From NCBI GenBank assembly GCA_963975575.1, contig CAXBHL010000007.1, forward strand, positions 62,001 through 126,000: a stretch of DNA of 64,000 nt. Direction: 5' to 3'. A program made the position numbers and the translations under genes. Source of the DNA: UBA6054 sp963975575 (GTDB lineage Bacteria; Planctomycetota; Phycisphaerae; Phycisphaerales; UBA1924). How positions within the stretch are numbered: position 1 is the stretch's first letter; every line of letters begins with the position of its first letter. Shown one piece after another: positions 1-7,038 of the stretch. The notes under the pieces are model-generated. The model made no database searches. It was not told the DNA's origin and worked only from the letters and a program-made list of their open reading frames with translations.

Positions 1-887
1 GCGAACTGGACGGGTACGCGATCCACGCCCGGCGCACGATCAAACCCAAGCCCCGCGGCCCGATCGGCCGGGCCATCGACGCCTTCGAGGGCGTCGCCGA
101 GACCGAACGCCCCAAGGCCCACGAGACCATCACCGAGGTCTTCGCGCCCGGCGTGCGCCGGGTCTATCGCGACGGCAAGCGGTTGTCGAGCGAGCGCACC
201 ACGCTGCTCGCCGACACCGTGCCGGTGGTGCACATCCAGAATGTCAGCCAGCCGTTCGTCTACGGCGGGGTGGGTGAGGTCGAGCCCCTCGTGGCGTTGC
301 AGGACGAGCTCAACACCCGCCTGAGCGACCGGGCGAACCGCGTCACGCTGCAGTCGTTCCGGATGTACCTGGCCAAGGGGCTGGAGTCGTTCGACGCGCA
401 GTCGATCGGGCCGGGCACGGTGTGGAGCACGAACAACCCGGACGCGTCGATCCAGGCGTTCGGGGGTGACCTCTACAACCCGGGGGAGGAGTCGCACATC
501 GCGGAGATCCGCGAGGCGATGGACAAGGTCAGCGGCGTGCCGCCGCTGGCGGGCGGGGTGGTGCGGGCCAAACTCGGGAACCTGTCGAGCGCCAACGCCC
601 TGCGGGTCACACTCATGGGCCTGATCGCCAAGACGCAGCGCAAGCGGATCGGCTACGGCCGGGGCATGGAGCGCGTCGGTCAGCTCATCCTGCGGGCGTT
701 GCACGAGTCGGGCACGCTGCGGCTGCCCGAGCGGGAGCGGGGCCTGCGCACGGTCTGGCCCGGCTTGGTGTTCGAGGACGAGCGCGACCAGCTCGCCGCC
801 GCCCGGCAGAAGCAGGAACTCGGCGTCGATCGCGGGCGCGTGCTCGCGGAACTCGGCCAGGACCGCCCCGACCCGGGCGTGGTCTGA
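1..887 (+). CDS. Phage portal protein, C-terminal part (SPP1 gp6-like)
   Basis: The reading frame enters the window already open (from base 3), so only about the last 294 residues are visible. The block PFVYGGVGEVEPLVALQDEL followed by an N-rich helix and DRANRVTLQSFRMYLAKG is the typical crown/stem region of SPP1 gp6-type portal proteins. These form the dodecameric ring at one capsid vertex through which DNA is packaged. The stop lies 35 bp before a scaffold-like gene and a capsid gene, the usual portal-scaffold-capsid order. The charged Pro-rich tail is normal for the family. The terminase genes would be expected upstream, outside the window. The family call rests on recognised motifs; a domain search would confirm it. 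Confidence 0.85.
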   Translation, partial: ELDGYAIHARRTIKPKPRGPIGRAIDAFEGVAETERPKAHETITEVFAPGVRRVYRDGKRLSSERTTLLADTVPVVHIQNVSQPFVYGGVGEVEPLVALQDELNTRLSDRANRVTLQSFRMYLAKGLESFDAQSIGPGTVWSTNNPDASIQAFGGDLYNPGEESHIAEIREAMDKVSGVPPLAGGVVRAKLGNLSSANALRVTLMGLIAKTQRKRIGYGRGMERVGQLILRALHESGTLRLPERERGLRTVWPGLVFEDERDQLAAARQKQELGVDRGRVLAELGQDRPDPGVV

Positions 888-922
888 CACGACCGATCAC
901 ACACACAACCAAGGAGCACACC

Positions 923-1423
923 ATGAAGGATAACGAAGGGGGCGGTACGCCCATCGGCGGCGGGGACCCGCAACCGGCGACGCAGGCCCGCCCGCCGGCC
1001 GTGCACGGCGAGCAGCGCCTCCAGGCCCTGCTCGACGAGGCCGAGTCGGAGATCGCCGACCTGGAGGCCCGCGTGGCCGAGCTGGAGGGCGCGCTGGCGG
1101 CCGCGGAGTCGACGGCGGCCGAGCGGGAGCGGGGGCGCGCGATCGAGCGCGAACTCACGCGGGCCGGGGCCATCGATCTGGAGGCGGCCGGTCTCCTGCT
1201 GCACGCGGTGATCGGCGACACGCCGGACGCGGACATCGCGGCGGCGGTGCGGGATCTGAAGGGACGCAAGCCGTTCCTGTTCGCCCCGGCCCCGAGGGCA
1301 ACGAGCGCGTCGATGGGCCCGGCGGACGCCGGCGACGAACTGGGCGACATGGCGACCAGCGCCCGCGGCACGGGCGATCGGGCCGCGCTGCTGCGGTACC
1401 TGCGCCGGCGTCGGGCGGTCTGA
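923..1423 (+). CDS. Putative capsid scaffolding protein
   Basis: This encodes 166 residues and starts at an ATG with AAGGAG just upstream. The N-terminus is Gly/Pro-rich. Residues ~30-80 form a strongly charged Glu/Ala/Leu coiled coil, followed by a short basic C-terminus ending RYLRRRRAV. This composition, together with the position between portal and major capsid protein, is what scaffolding proteins of tailed phages look like: coiled-coil core and basic capsid-binding tail. There is no sequence motif that proves the function, so the assignment is inference from position and architecture. Some phages carry a minor head protein or protease in this slot, but no catalytic motif is visible here. 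Confidence 0.6.
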   Translation: MKDNEGGGTPIGGGDPQPATQARPPAVHGEQRLQALLDEAESEIADLEARVAELEGALAAAESTAAERERGRAIERELTRAGAIDLEAAGLLLHAVIGDTPDADIAAAVRDLKGRKPFLFAPAPRATSASMGPADAGDELGDMATSARGTGDRAALLRYLRRRRAV

Positions 1424-1474
1424 CGCGGCATCGGACGAGCACACACAACCAACCGAACCGGAGGAGCAGAACAC

Positions 1475-2650
1475 ATGGCATTCACTGGCAAAGCAACATT
1501 CAGCGCGGGCGCGGGCCTGCCGGAGCTGGTCGAGGACGTCGCGGACATCATCGGCATCGTCAGCCCGCACGAGACCCCGCTGCTCGACCACCTCGGCGAC
1601 GCGAAACGGGCCGCCATCGGCACCGTGCACGAGTGGATCGAGGACACGCTGCTTCCCAACACCGGGCAGATCAACCAGACGAGCTTCAGCCCGAGCCCGA
1701 CCACGGCGGCCGCGATCATCTGCGACGACGCGTCGCGGTTCCGTCCGGGCGATCTGGTGCGCCCGGGCGGAACGGGCGAGGTGATGCTGGTCGTCTCGGT
1801 CAACACCGGGACCAACGTCATCACCGTCACGCGGGCCTACGGCGGCACCACCGCCGCCGCGCTGGCGGACAACATGGTGCTGCACATCCTGGGCAACGCC
1901 GCCCTCGAGGGCGACGACGCGCCCGAGGCCCGCTTCACCAACCGCGTCCGTCGCCAGAACTACACCCAGATCTTCACCGCGTCGGTAGACGTGTCGGGCT
2001 CGATGCAGGCCGCCGCGGCCTACGGCGTGGCGGACGAGGTGGACTACCAGAAGCAGGAACGCATGCGCGAACTGCTGCGGGATCTTGAGAACTGCGTCAT
2101 CAACGGCGTGGCGCCGGCGTCGGGCCAGCAGGGCTCGTCCACCGTCCGCCGCTCGATGGACGGCATCCTGCGATCGGTTACCACCAACGCCTTCCAGCCC
2201 GGCGTCGGCGCGATCCCTGATGGTGACGGCACTGGCAGCGACGGACTGACCGAGGAAGTCCTCAACGCCGCCCTGCGCACGGTGTGGGAGCAGTCCTCCG
2301 GCGTGGTGGACACCATCGTCGTCGGCGGCGCCCAGAAACGCCGCATCAACGCATTCGCCACCGGATCGCGGTCCTACCTGCCGGGCGACCAGACCTTCTC
2401 CGACATGGTCTCGGTCTACGAGAGCGACTTCGGGGTGTGCCGCGTGGTGCTCTCGCGCTGGGTGCCGCCGGACGCGCTGCTGCTGCTCGATTCGTCGCGG
2501 ATCGCCGTCATGCCGCTGCAGGGGCGCAGTTTCCACTACAAGCCCCTGGCCGCCACCGGGGACTCGGTCTCGGGCCAGGTCATCGGCGAGTACACCCTCG
2601 AGTTCAAGAACGAGAACGCCCACGGCGTGCTGCGGGGGCTGGCGGTCTGA
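1475..2650 (+). CDS. Major capsid protein, SU10 type
   Basis: This encodes 391 residues with a strong GGAGGAG ribosome binding site. The N-terminal segment SPHETPLLDHLGDAKR, followed ~10 residues later by HEWIEDTL, is the hallmark of SU10-type (DUF5309) HK97-fold capsid proteins. The central R-x-Q-N-Y-T-Q-I-F strand, the Q-E-R helix around residue 190 and the C-terminal YTLEFKNENAHG strand also fit that family. It builds the icosahedral head. It is the best-preserved gene of the cassette, with full family length and no frameshift, so the head is probably still under selection or was acquired recently. The coding sequence is followed by a 122-bp spacer before the next gene. Confidence 0.88.
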   Translation: MAFTGKATFSAGAGLPELVEDVADIIGIVSPHETPLLDHLGDAKRAAIGTVHEWIEDTLLPNTGQINQTSFSPSPTTAAAIICDDASRFRPGDLVRPGGTGEVMLVVSVNTGTNVITVTRAYGGTTAAALADNMVLHILGNAALEGDDAPEARFTNRVRRQNYTQIFTASVDVSGSMQAAAAYGVADEVDYQKQERMRELLRDLENCVINGVAPASGQQGSSTVRRSMDGILRSVTTNAFQPGVGAIPDGDGTGSDGLTEEVLNAALRTVWEQSSGVVDTIVVGGAQKRRINAFATGSRSYLPGDQTFSDMVSVYESDFGVCRVVLSRWVPPDALLLLDSSRIAVMPLQGRSFHYKPLAATGDSVSGQVIGEYTLEFKNENAHGVLRGLAV

Positions 2651-2772
2651 CCCCGGCGGTTCTCTGGCAGGCACATCTCGCGGGGCCCCGGGGAGAGCGG
2701 GCCCGCCCGGCACGGTCGGAAACGCCCGTGCCCGGGTTTACACAACCAGCAACCCGGAAAGAGAGGACGACG

Positions 2773-3411
2773 ATGAACGAACCGTTCGCACACGACCGCG
2801 ACCTGCTGGTGCTCGAGCCCGCGCTGCTGCGGGATGTCGGCTGGGCCGGTCAGCGGGTGCTCGACACCACGGGCTCGGTCGCGGGCACCACCCTGACGCT
2901 GGCGTCCGGATCGTTCCCCGACGCGGGACTGGGGGCCGGCTCGGTGGCGCTGGTCGACGGACTTGCCCTAGAAGTAGTGGCCATCCTCACGCCGACCACC
3001 GCCACGGTCTCGCTGCTGCGGGCCAGGCGGGACGGGCCGGAGGTCGCCCCGCCCGCGGCCACCAACCGGGCGGTGCGGGCGTACACCTTCGGGCCGCAGC
3101 GGGAACTCGTGCACCGCCAGGTGCTGACCATGGCCGGCATCGACCCCGACGGCACCGGCCCGCTCGATCAGTCCGCGATCACCAACCCCAACGCGTTGGT
3201 CCGCCTCGAAGCGTTGGGAGCATTGCACCTGATCTACGCCGGGGCCAGCGCACCCGGCAGCGGCGGCATGGCCCTGGCCGACCGGGCCGCGATGTACCGC
3301 GAACGGTTCGGGGCCGAACGCGGGCGGGTCGCCGTGCTGGTGGACCTCGATGCCGACGGCATCGCCGAGGCACGCCGCTCGCTCTCGATCATCCAGTGGA
3401 TCCGTGCCTGA
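2773..3411 (+). CDS. Putative head-tail connector / head completion protein
   Basis: This encodes 212 residues. The ATG at 2773 is chosen because AGAGAGGAC lies at the right distance; the same frame is open farther upstream but only as a shadow of the capsid gene. The N-terminal half is a beta-rich Thr/Val/Gly domain (TTLTLASGSFPDAG region). The C-terminal half is helical and ends in a segment with DLDADGIAEARRSLSIIQW. No family is recognised with certainty. The location right after the major capsid gene and the two-domain shape suggest a decoration/connector protein of the gp6/gp15 kind. This is inference. Confidence 0.55.
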   Translation: MNEPFAHDRDLLVLEPALLRDVGWAGQRVLDTTGSVAGTTLTLASGSFPDAGLGAGSVALVDGLALEVVAILTPTTATVSLLRARRDGPEVAPPAATNRAVRAYTFGPQRELVHRQVLTMAGIDPDGTGPLDQSAITNPNALVRLEALGALHLIYAGASAPGSGGMALADRAAMYRERFGAERGRVAVLVDLDADGIAEARRSLSIIQWIRA

Positions 3412-3436
3412 ACGCGCACCAGGAAGGGGGCGAGCC

Positions 3437-3838
3437 GTGATCATCCTGCGACCGAACCGGGTCACCTTCGCCGGCGCCGAGTGGGCGGGCGTCGAGCGGC
3501 TGAGCATCGACCGCGTCGGCACCCGCGTCGTCAAGGCGTGGGCGGACGACGGCCCGCACGCGGTGTTCGTCGACGTGCCCGAGCAACTTATCCGGGTGCA
3601 CCTCACCCAGACTATCGACCAGACGGTGCTCACGTCCCCGCGCCCCGGCGATCGCGGCCAGCTCCGTGTCGAGCCCGGCGCGGGCGCCGACGAGGGACGC
3701 AAGCTGGTGCGCATCGAATCGGTGGTCGAGTCCGTCACCTGCGAGATCACCGCCCGGGGCGCCCGGCGGGTCATCGCCCTGATCGCCGTGTCCGATCAGG
3801 GCGACGAAGACCCGGTGGTGGTGACGGACGCGTCCTGA
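3437..3838 (+). CDS. Phage-cassette hypothetical protein, possible tail-completion protein
   Basis: This encodes 133 residues and starts at a GTG preceded by AGGAAGGGGG, which fixes the start. The protein is predicted beta-rich (VIILRPNRVTFAGAEW start, several alternating Val/Thr/Arg strands) with no membrane segment. It is 25 bp after the preceding gene and 22 bp before the next one, in the same orientation, so it belongs to the same transcript. Its size and place match head-closure or tail-completion proteins, but no motif identifies it. Confidence 0.55.
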   Translation: MIILRPNRVTFAGAEWAGVERLSIDRVGTRVVKAWADDGPHAVFVDVPEQLIRVHLTQTIDQTVLTSPRPGDRGQLRVEPGAGADEGRKLVRIESVVESVTCEITARGARRVIALIAVSDQGDEDPVVVTDAS

Positions 3839-3860
3839 TCAACCGGCAGAGGAGGTTCGC

Positions 3861-4241
3861 ATGAGTTCGTTCAAAGGCGTCGATCTGTTCGGGTCCGGGC
3901 CGCACCGCTTCGAAGTCGGGCGACAGGGCCGGCGGGTGGTCACCTACGCGGCGGTGGCCGGCGATCCGACGGCGCCCGGCTCGTTTTCCGCGGGGGATCA
4001 GGAGTTGCGGGTCACCGTGCGTGGCCGATTGGCGGCCGCCACCGGGCCGGCGTTGTGGACCCTCCGCGACGCGATCGCGGCCGAGGCCGCCAGCACGTCC
4101 GGCGCGGGCACGCTGGCCGACGGCCTGGGACGCACCTGGGCCAACGTCAAGCTGCTCTCCTTCACACCCGACGGCCCGACCGACCGCGGCCGGGAGTTCA
4201 GCGTGGGCTACACCGCCGAGTTCGGCCGACTCACGGAGTGA
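3861..4241 (+). CDS. Phage-cassette hypothetical protein, tail-like
   Basis: This encodes 126 residues from an ATG with a perfect AGGAGG seven bases upstream. It is beta-rich, opens MSSFKGVDLFGSGPHRF and ends in a strand GREFSVGYTAEFGRL, which resembles the closing strands of small phage tail or tail-tip proteins. It has no signal peptide. It is the last gene before a 415-bp block of tandem ~121-bp repeats that starts 12 bp after its stop codon. The function is unproven. It could equally be a minor head protein. Confidence 0.55.
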   Translation: MSSFKGVDLFGSGPHRFEVGRQGRRVVTYAAVAGDPTAPGSFSAGDQELRVTVRGRLAAATGPALWTLRDAIAAEAASTSGAGTLADGLGRTWANVKLLSFTPDGPTDRGREFSVGYTAEFGRLTE

Positions 4242-4253
4242 TCTCAATCCCAA

Positions 4254-4375
4254 ATCCCAGCCGAGGTGCGTAGGCACCCGGTCTCCCAGGCGTGTCCGAC
4301 TCAATCCCGACCTCACGAAGACCAGCCGTTCAACACCCCCCCCGCGACCGGCCGCTCACGCGGCACGGCTGGGAT
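4254..4375 (+). repeat. Cloverleaf repeat, copy 1
   Basis: First of four copies of a ~121-bp element. The ends pair perfectly over 10 bp (4254-4263 with 4366-4375). Inside lie hairpin 4265-4278 (GGTGC/GCACC, loop GTAG), an arm closed by 4279-4283 with 4346-4350, and hairpin 4351-4364 (GCCGC/GCGGC, loop TCAC). The four helices abut with only one unpaired A on each side of the closing stem. This is a perfect four-way junction, readable as RNA or as extruded DNA. Reading frames that cross it look like chance GC-rich openness. Confidence 0.85.
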
Positions 4376-4388
4376 TGGAGGATCCCAA

Positions 4389-4509
4389 ATCCAAGCCGTG
4401 GTGCGTGAGCACCCGGTCTCCCAGGCGTGTCCGACTCAATCCCGACCTCACGAAGACCCCCCGTTCAACACCCCCCCGAGACCGGCCGCTCACGCGGCAC
4501 GGCTGGGAA
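4389..4509 (+). repeat. Cloverleaf repeat, copy 2
   Basis: Second copy, 135 bp after the first. The closing stem has one A/G mismatch. The first hairpin carries loop GTGA, a GNRA loop on the plus strand. The arm is closed by seven pairs (CGGTCTC/GAGACCG), two more than in copy 1. The spacer to the next copy contains GGAGGATCCC, similar to the ribosome binding site that follows copy 3. Confidence 0.85.
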
Positions 4510-4522
4510 TGGAGGATCCCAA

Positions 4523-4643
4523 ATCCCAGCCGAGGTGCGTAAGCACCCGGTCTCCCAGGCGTGTCCGACTCAATCCCGACCCCACGAAGACCTGCCGTTC
4601 AACACCCCCCCGAGACCGGCCGCTCACGCGGCACGGCTGGGAT
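4523..4643 (+). repeat. Cloverleaf repeat, copy 3
   Basis: Third copy, 134 bp after the second. The 10-bp closing stem is perfect, the first hairpin has a GTAA (GNRA) loop, and the arm is closed by a perfect CGGTCTC/GAGACCG. It ends 13 bp before the ATG at 4657, with AGAGGA in between. Confidence 0.85.
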
Positions 4644-4656
4644 GAGAGGATCCATC

Positions 4657-4938
4657 ATGCCGCCCGAACTCCTGACCACCCTGACCCAGTTCGGCGTCGC
4701 GGGCCTGATCGGCTGGATGTGGCTGACCGAGCGCAAGGCATCCACCGAGCGGGACCGCCAGCTGACCGAGTCTCACCAGAAGATCATCCGCCAGTCGGAG
4801 GACCGGGCGGCGCTGGTCGAGGCGCTGCGGGACTGCACGCGGGCGATGGTGGCCCTGGAGTGCGCCCAGCGGGCCCTGGTGGCCGCGGTCGGGCGGGCCG
4901 CGCCCCATCAACCCGCCCCCGGCGCGGGCACGGCGTGA
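4657..4938 (+). CDS. Small membrane-anchored coiled-coil protein, i-spanin-like
   Basis: This encodes 93 residues from an ATG with AGAGGA eight bases upstream, directly after repeat copy 3. One N-terminal membrane segment (roughly residues 7-23, FGVAGLIGWMW) is followed by a highly charged helix (ERKASTERDRQLTESHQK region) and a Pro-rich end. The stop overlaps the start of the following lipoprotein gene. A type II inner-membrane protein with a periplasmic coiled coil, overlapping an outer-membrane lipoprotein gene, is the arrangement of phage spanins (Rz/Rz1). A holin-like or XhlA-like membrane protein is the alternative. The gene is real on layout; the function is inferred. Confidence 0.65.
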   Translation: MPPELLTTLTQFGVAGLIGWMWLTERKASTERDRQLTESHQKIIRQSEDRAALVEALRDCTRAMVALECAQRALVAAVGRAAPHQPAPGAGTA

Positions 4939-5486
4939 TAGCATGGGCCGTGCGCTCCACGCCCGCCCACATCACGACCGGTCTCCTCGCCGCCGCCTTT
5001 GCCGCCCTGCTGCCCGCCTGCCAGCCCGCCGGCGTGGTCGTCCGCGAGCAGGTGGTGCGGACCGAGGACGGGCTCGTGCTCCCGGGCCCCTTCGCGCCCA
5101 AGGCCATGCGGATCCACCCCTTGACCCACGCCGAGATCGACGCGGATGGCGAGCCGCGCGTCGTGCTCCACGTGGAACTGACCGACGCCTGGGGCGACAC
5201 CGTCAAGGGCATCGGGCGCGTCCAGTCCCGCCTCTGGCGTGACGGCCAGTCCAACGAAGAGACCACCCGCTGGGACATCGACCTCCGCGCCCTGGGCGAC
5301 AACGCCTCTTTCTACGACCCCGCCACCCGCACCTACCGCATCGTCCTCGCCGGCCTGCCCGCCTGGCTCGCCGAGGCCGTCAAGGCCGCCACCCCCCAGC
5401 AAGCCCGCCTCCGCGTCCTCTTCCTCACCAGCGAGGTCGACGGCACCCCCGTCGTATTCCGCGACGAGTTCACCGTCCAGCCCTGA
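4935..5486 (+). CDS. Lipoprotein overlapping the membrane protein gene, o-spanin-like position
   Basis: This encodes 183 residues from GTG at 4935, overlapping the upstream stop as GTGA; GTG at 4950 is an alternative start. The N-terminus is a lipoprotein signal peptide with hydrophobic stretch and lipobox LPAC (Cys ~residue 28). The mature part is beta-rich with W, R and D residues (WRDGQSNEETTRWDIDLRAL), ~155 residues, and looks like a folded domain rather than the short Pro-rich linker of classical o-spanins. Partner and layout suggest a phage lysis/spanin role, but a cargo or surface lipoprotein is possible. The gene ends 5 bp before repeat copy 4, so copies 3 and 4 bracket these two genes exactly. 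Confidence 0.65.
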   Translation: MIAWAVRSTPAHITTGLLAAAFAALLPACQPAGVVVREQVVRTEDGLVLPGPFAPKAMRIHPLTHAEIDADGEPRVVLHVELTDAWGDTVKGIGRVQSRLWRDGQSNEETTRWDIDLRALGDNASFYDPATRTYRIVLAGLPAWLAEAVKAATPQQARLRVLFLTSEVDGTPVVFRDEFTVQP

Positions 5487-5491
5487 CCCCC

Positions 5492-5613
5492 ATCCCAGCC
5501 GAGGTGCGTAAGCACCCGGTCTCCCGGGCGTGTGCGACTCAATCGGAATCGAACGAACCCCGCCGTGTTCAACACGCCCCTGCGACCGGCCGCTCACGCG
5601 GCTCGGTTGGGAT
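5492..5613 (+). repeat. Cloverleaf repeat, copy 4 (diverged)
   Basis: A diverged copy 849 bp after the end of copy 3. Despite many substitutions, the helices hold. The closing stem has one change that gives a G-U pair if read as plus-strand RNA but an A-C clash on the minus strand. The first hairpin keeps a GTAA loop. The inner arm gains a perfect 8-bp helix, 5526-5533 with 5572-5579, which has one mismatch in copies 1-3. This favours a plus-strand RNA or a maintained fold. Confidence 0.82.
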
Positions 5614-5621
5614 CAGAGCAC

Positions 5622-5648
5622 AAAAAAAGCGACACCCGAAGGTGCCGC
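5622..5648 (-). terminator. Rho-independent terminator of the amidohydrolase operon
   Basis: On the minus strand, stem GCGGCACC / GGTGTCGC with a TTCG tetraloop is followed directly by seven T. One G-U pair exists only on the minus strand. It lies 25 bp after the stop at 5673. Confidence 0.9.
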
Positions 5649-5672
5649 TCCAAAGGCCGGTGGACCCGAATC

Positions 5673-7010
5673 TCAGTTGTCCCGGCTCACGCCCAGCTGC
5701 CGGTACTTCTCCCGATACTTGTCCCGCAGCTCGGTCTGCTTGTTGGACAGGTCGATCTTCCGCCCGTCGATGAACGCGTGCTCGACGGTCGTGGTCACCT
5801 CCAGCGCGTGGCCGTCGGTCACGATCAGCGTCGCCCGCTTGCCGTTCTCGATGGTGCCCAGCTCGCCGCCCACGCCCAGGATCTGGGCGGGCGACGACGT
5901 GATCGAACGCAGCCCCGCCTCCAGCGGCAACCCGTACGCCACGGCCATCGCCGCGTTGTCGATCAGGTTGCGCTCGTGCCCGGTCTCGGCGCCCGACGCC
6001 AGGCACCAGCGCACGCCCGCCGCCTCGAGCCGTGCGGGCAGCGTGAAGGCGTCGTCGAAGGCCGAGTCGGCCCGCTTGGGGAAGCGGTGCACGCCCGAGA
6101 CGATCACCGCGGCGTCGTGGGCCTTGAGCAGGTCGGTGCACAGGCCCGCGTCCCGCCCGCCGACGATGACGGGTTTGAACCCGCGCGTCGCGGCCCAGTT
6201 CACCGCCGCGACGATCTGGTCGTAATCGTCGGCGTTGATGAACACGGGGTTCTGGGTCCGCCCCTCGGGCTGGCCGGGCAGGACGGTGGTCAGGGCCTGC
6301 AGTCGCAGGTCCGCGGCCGGGCTCTGGGCCTTGCGGTAGGCCTCGGCCTGGTCGAACCAGTCGTCCAAAGCGGCCAGTCGCTCGTCGATCCGCCCGGTGT
6401 CGGGCTCGTCGTCGGCCTCGTCGAACCGGTTGGTCCGCGGGCGCATGGAGGGCCAGTTGATGATCACGCCGGCGTCGCGGTCGATGGCCATGTCCTCGTT
6501 GGTCCAGCCGTCCATCGAGATCACCGACGCCCGCCCGGGGATCAGCCCGCCGGTGGGGAACACGCCGGCGGTCAGCACGCCGTTGGTGCGCACGACCGGG
6601 ATCAGCGTCGAGTCCGGGTTGACCGCGACGTACGCCCGGACCTCGGGGGTGGCGTCGCCGACCTCGTCGAAGTCCCGCATGGCGCGGACGGCGCTGATCT
6701 CGTCCAGGCCGAGCATCGTGACGGCGCCGATGATGCCCGCGAAGACATGCTTGCCGGACAGGTCGATGACCTGCGTGTCGGCGGTCAGGCGCACGCGGGG
6801 CATGATGTCGTCGGCCCTACCGACGAGCCCGATGCGTCCCTCGCTGAACGACACGACGCCGTTCTCGATGACCTCGCCGGTTCCGGTGTGGACGGTGGCG
6901 CCCACGAGGAACACGGGGTTGGACTGGGCGGGGGCGGTGGTGGTCAGGTCCTGGGCGCCGGCGCCGGAGCAGAGGGCGGCGGCCGCGATGGTGGTGAGTG
7001 TTCTGATCAT
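5673..7010 (-). CDS. Secreted amidohydrolase-like protein lacking the HxH metal motif
   Basis: This encodes 445 residues. A signal peptide (MIRTLTTIAAAALCSGAGAQ) is followed by an amidohydrolase-superfamily fold: composite N-terminal beta domain with GRI-LVG, the DLSGKHVFAGII strand, a TIM barrel, and the C-terminal SSPAQILGVGGELGTIENGK block typical of imidazolonepropionase/dipeptidase relatives. Where active members have PGLIDxHxH, this one reads AGIIGAVTMLG, so both histidines of the binuclear metal site are absent. It may be an inactive partner of the upstream double-domain gene, which ends 28 bp before this start. AAGGAA serves as ribosome binding site. The substrate is unknown. Confidence 0.8.
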   Translation of the reverse strand: MIRTLTTIAAAALCSGAGAQDLTTTAPAQSNPVFLVGATVHTGTGEVIENGVVSFSEGRIGLVGRADDIMPRVRLTADTQVIDLSGKHVFAGIIGAVTMLGLDEISAVRAMRDFDEVGDATPEVRAYVAVNPDSTLIPVVRTNGVLTAGVFPTGGLIPGRASVISMDGWTNEDMAIDRDAGVIINWPSMRPRTNRFDEADDEPDTGRIDERLAALDDWFDQAEAYRKAQSPAADLRLQALTTVLPGQPEGRTQNPVFINADDYDQIVAAVNWAATRGFKPVIVGGRDAGLCTDLLKAHDAAVIVSGVHRFPKRADSAFDDAFTLPARLEAAGVRWCLASGAETGHERNLIDNAAMAVAYGLPLEAGLRSITSSPAQILGVGGELGTIENGKRATLIVTDGHALEVTTTVEHAFIDGRKIDLSNKQTELRDKYREKYRQLGVSRDN

Positions 7011-7038
7011 GGTGTTGTTTCCTTCGGAGCGGGCGGGC

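Noticed and set aside
4254..4643. Tandem repeats as a CRISPR array or as part of a coding gene
   Set aside because: Units are ~121 bp with 13-bp spacers of similar sequence, and the frames crossing them have no ribosome binding site and shadow-like composition; the structure explains them better.
4254..5613. Integron attC sites
   Set aside because: The layout (repeats around short genes) is similar, but the conserved GTTRRRY/RYYYAAC core ends are absent, and no integrase is in the window.
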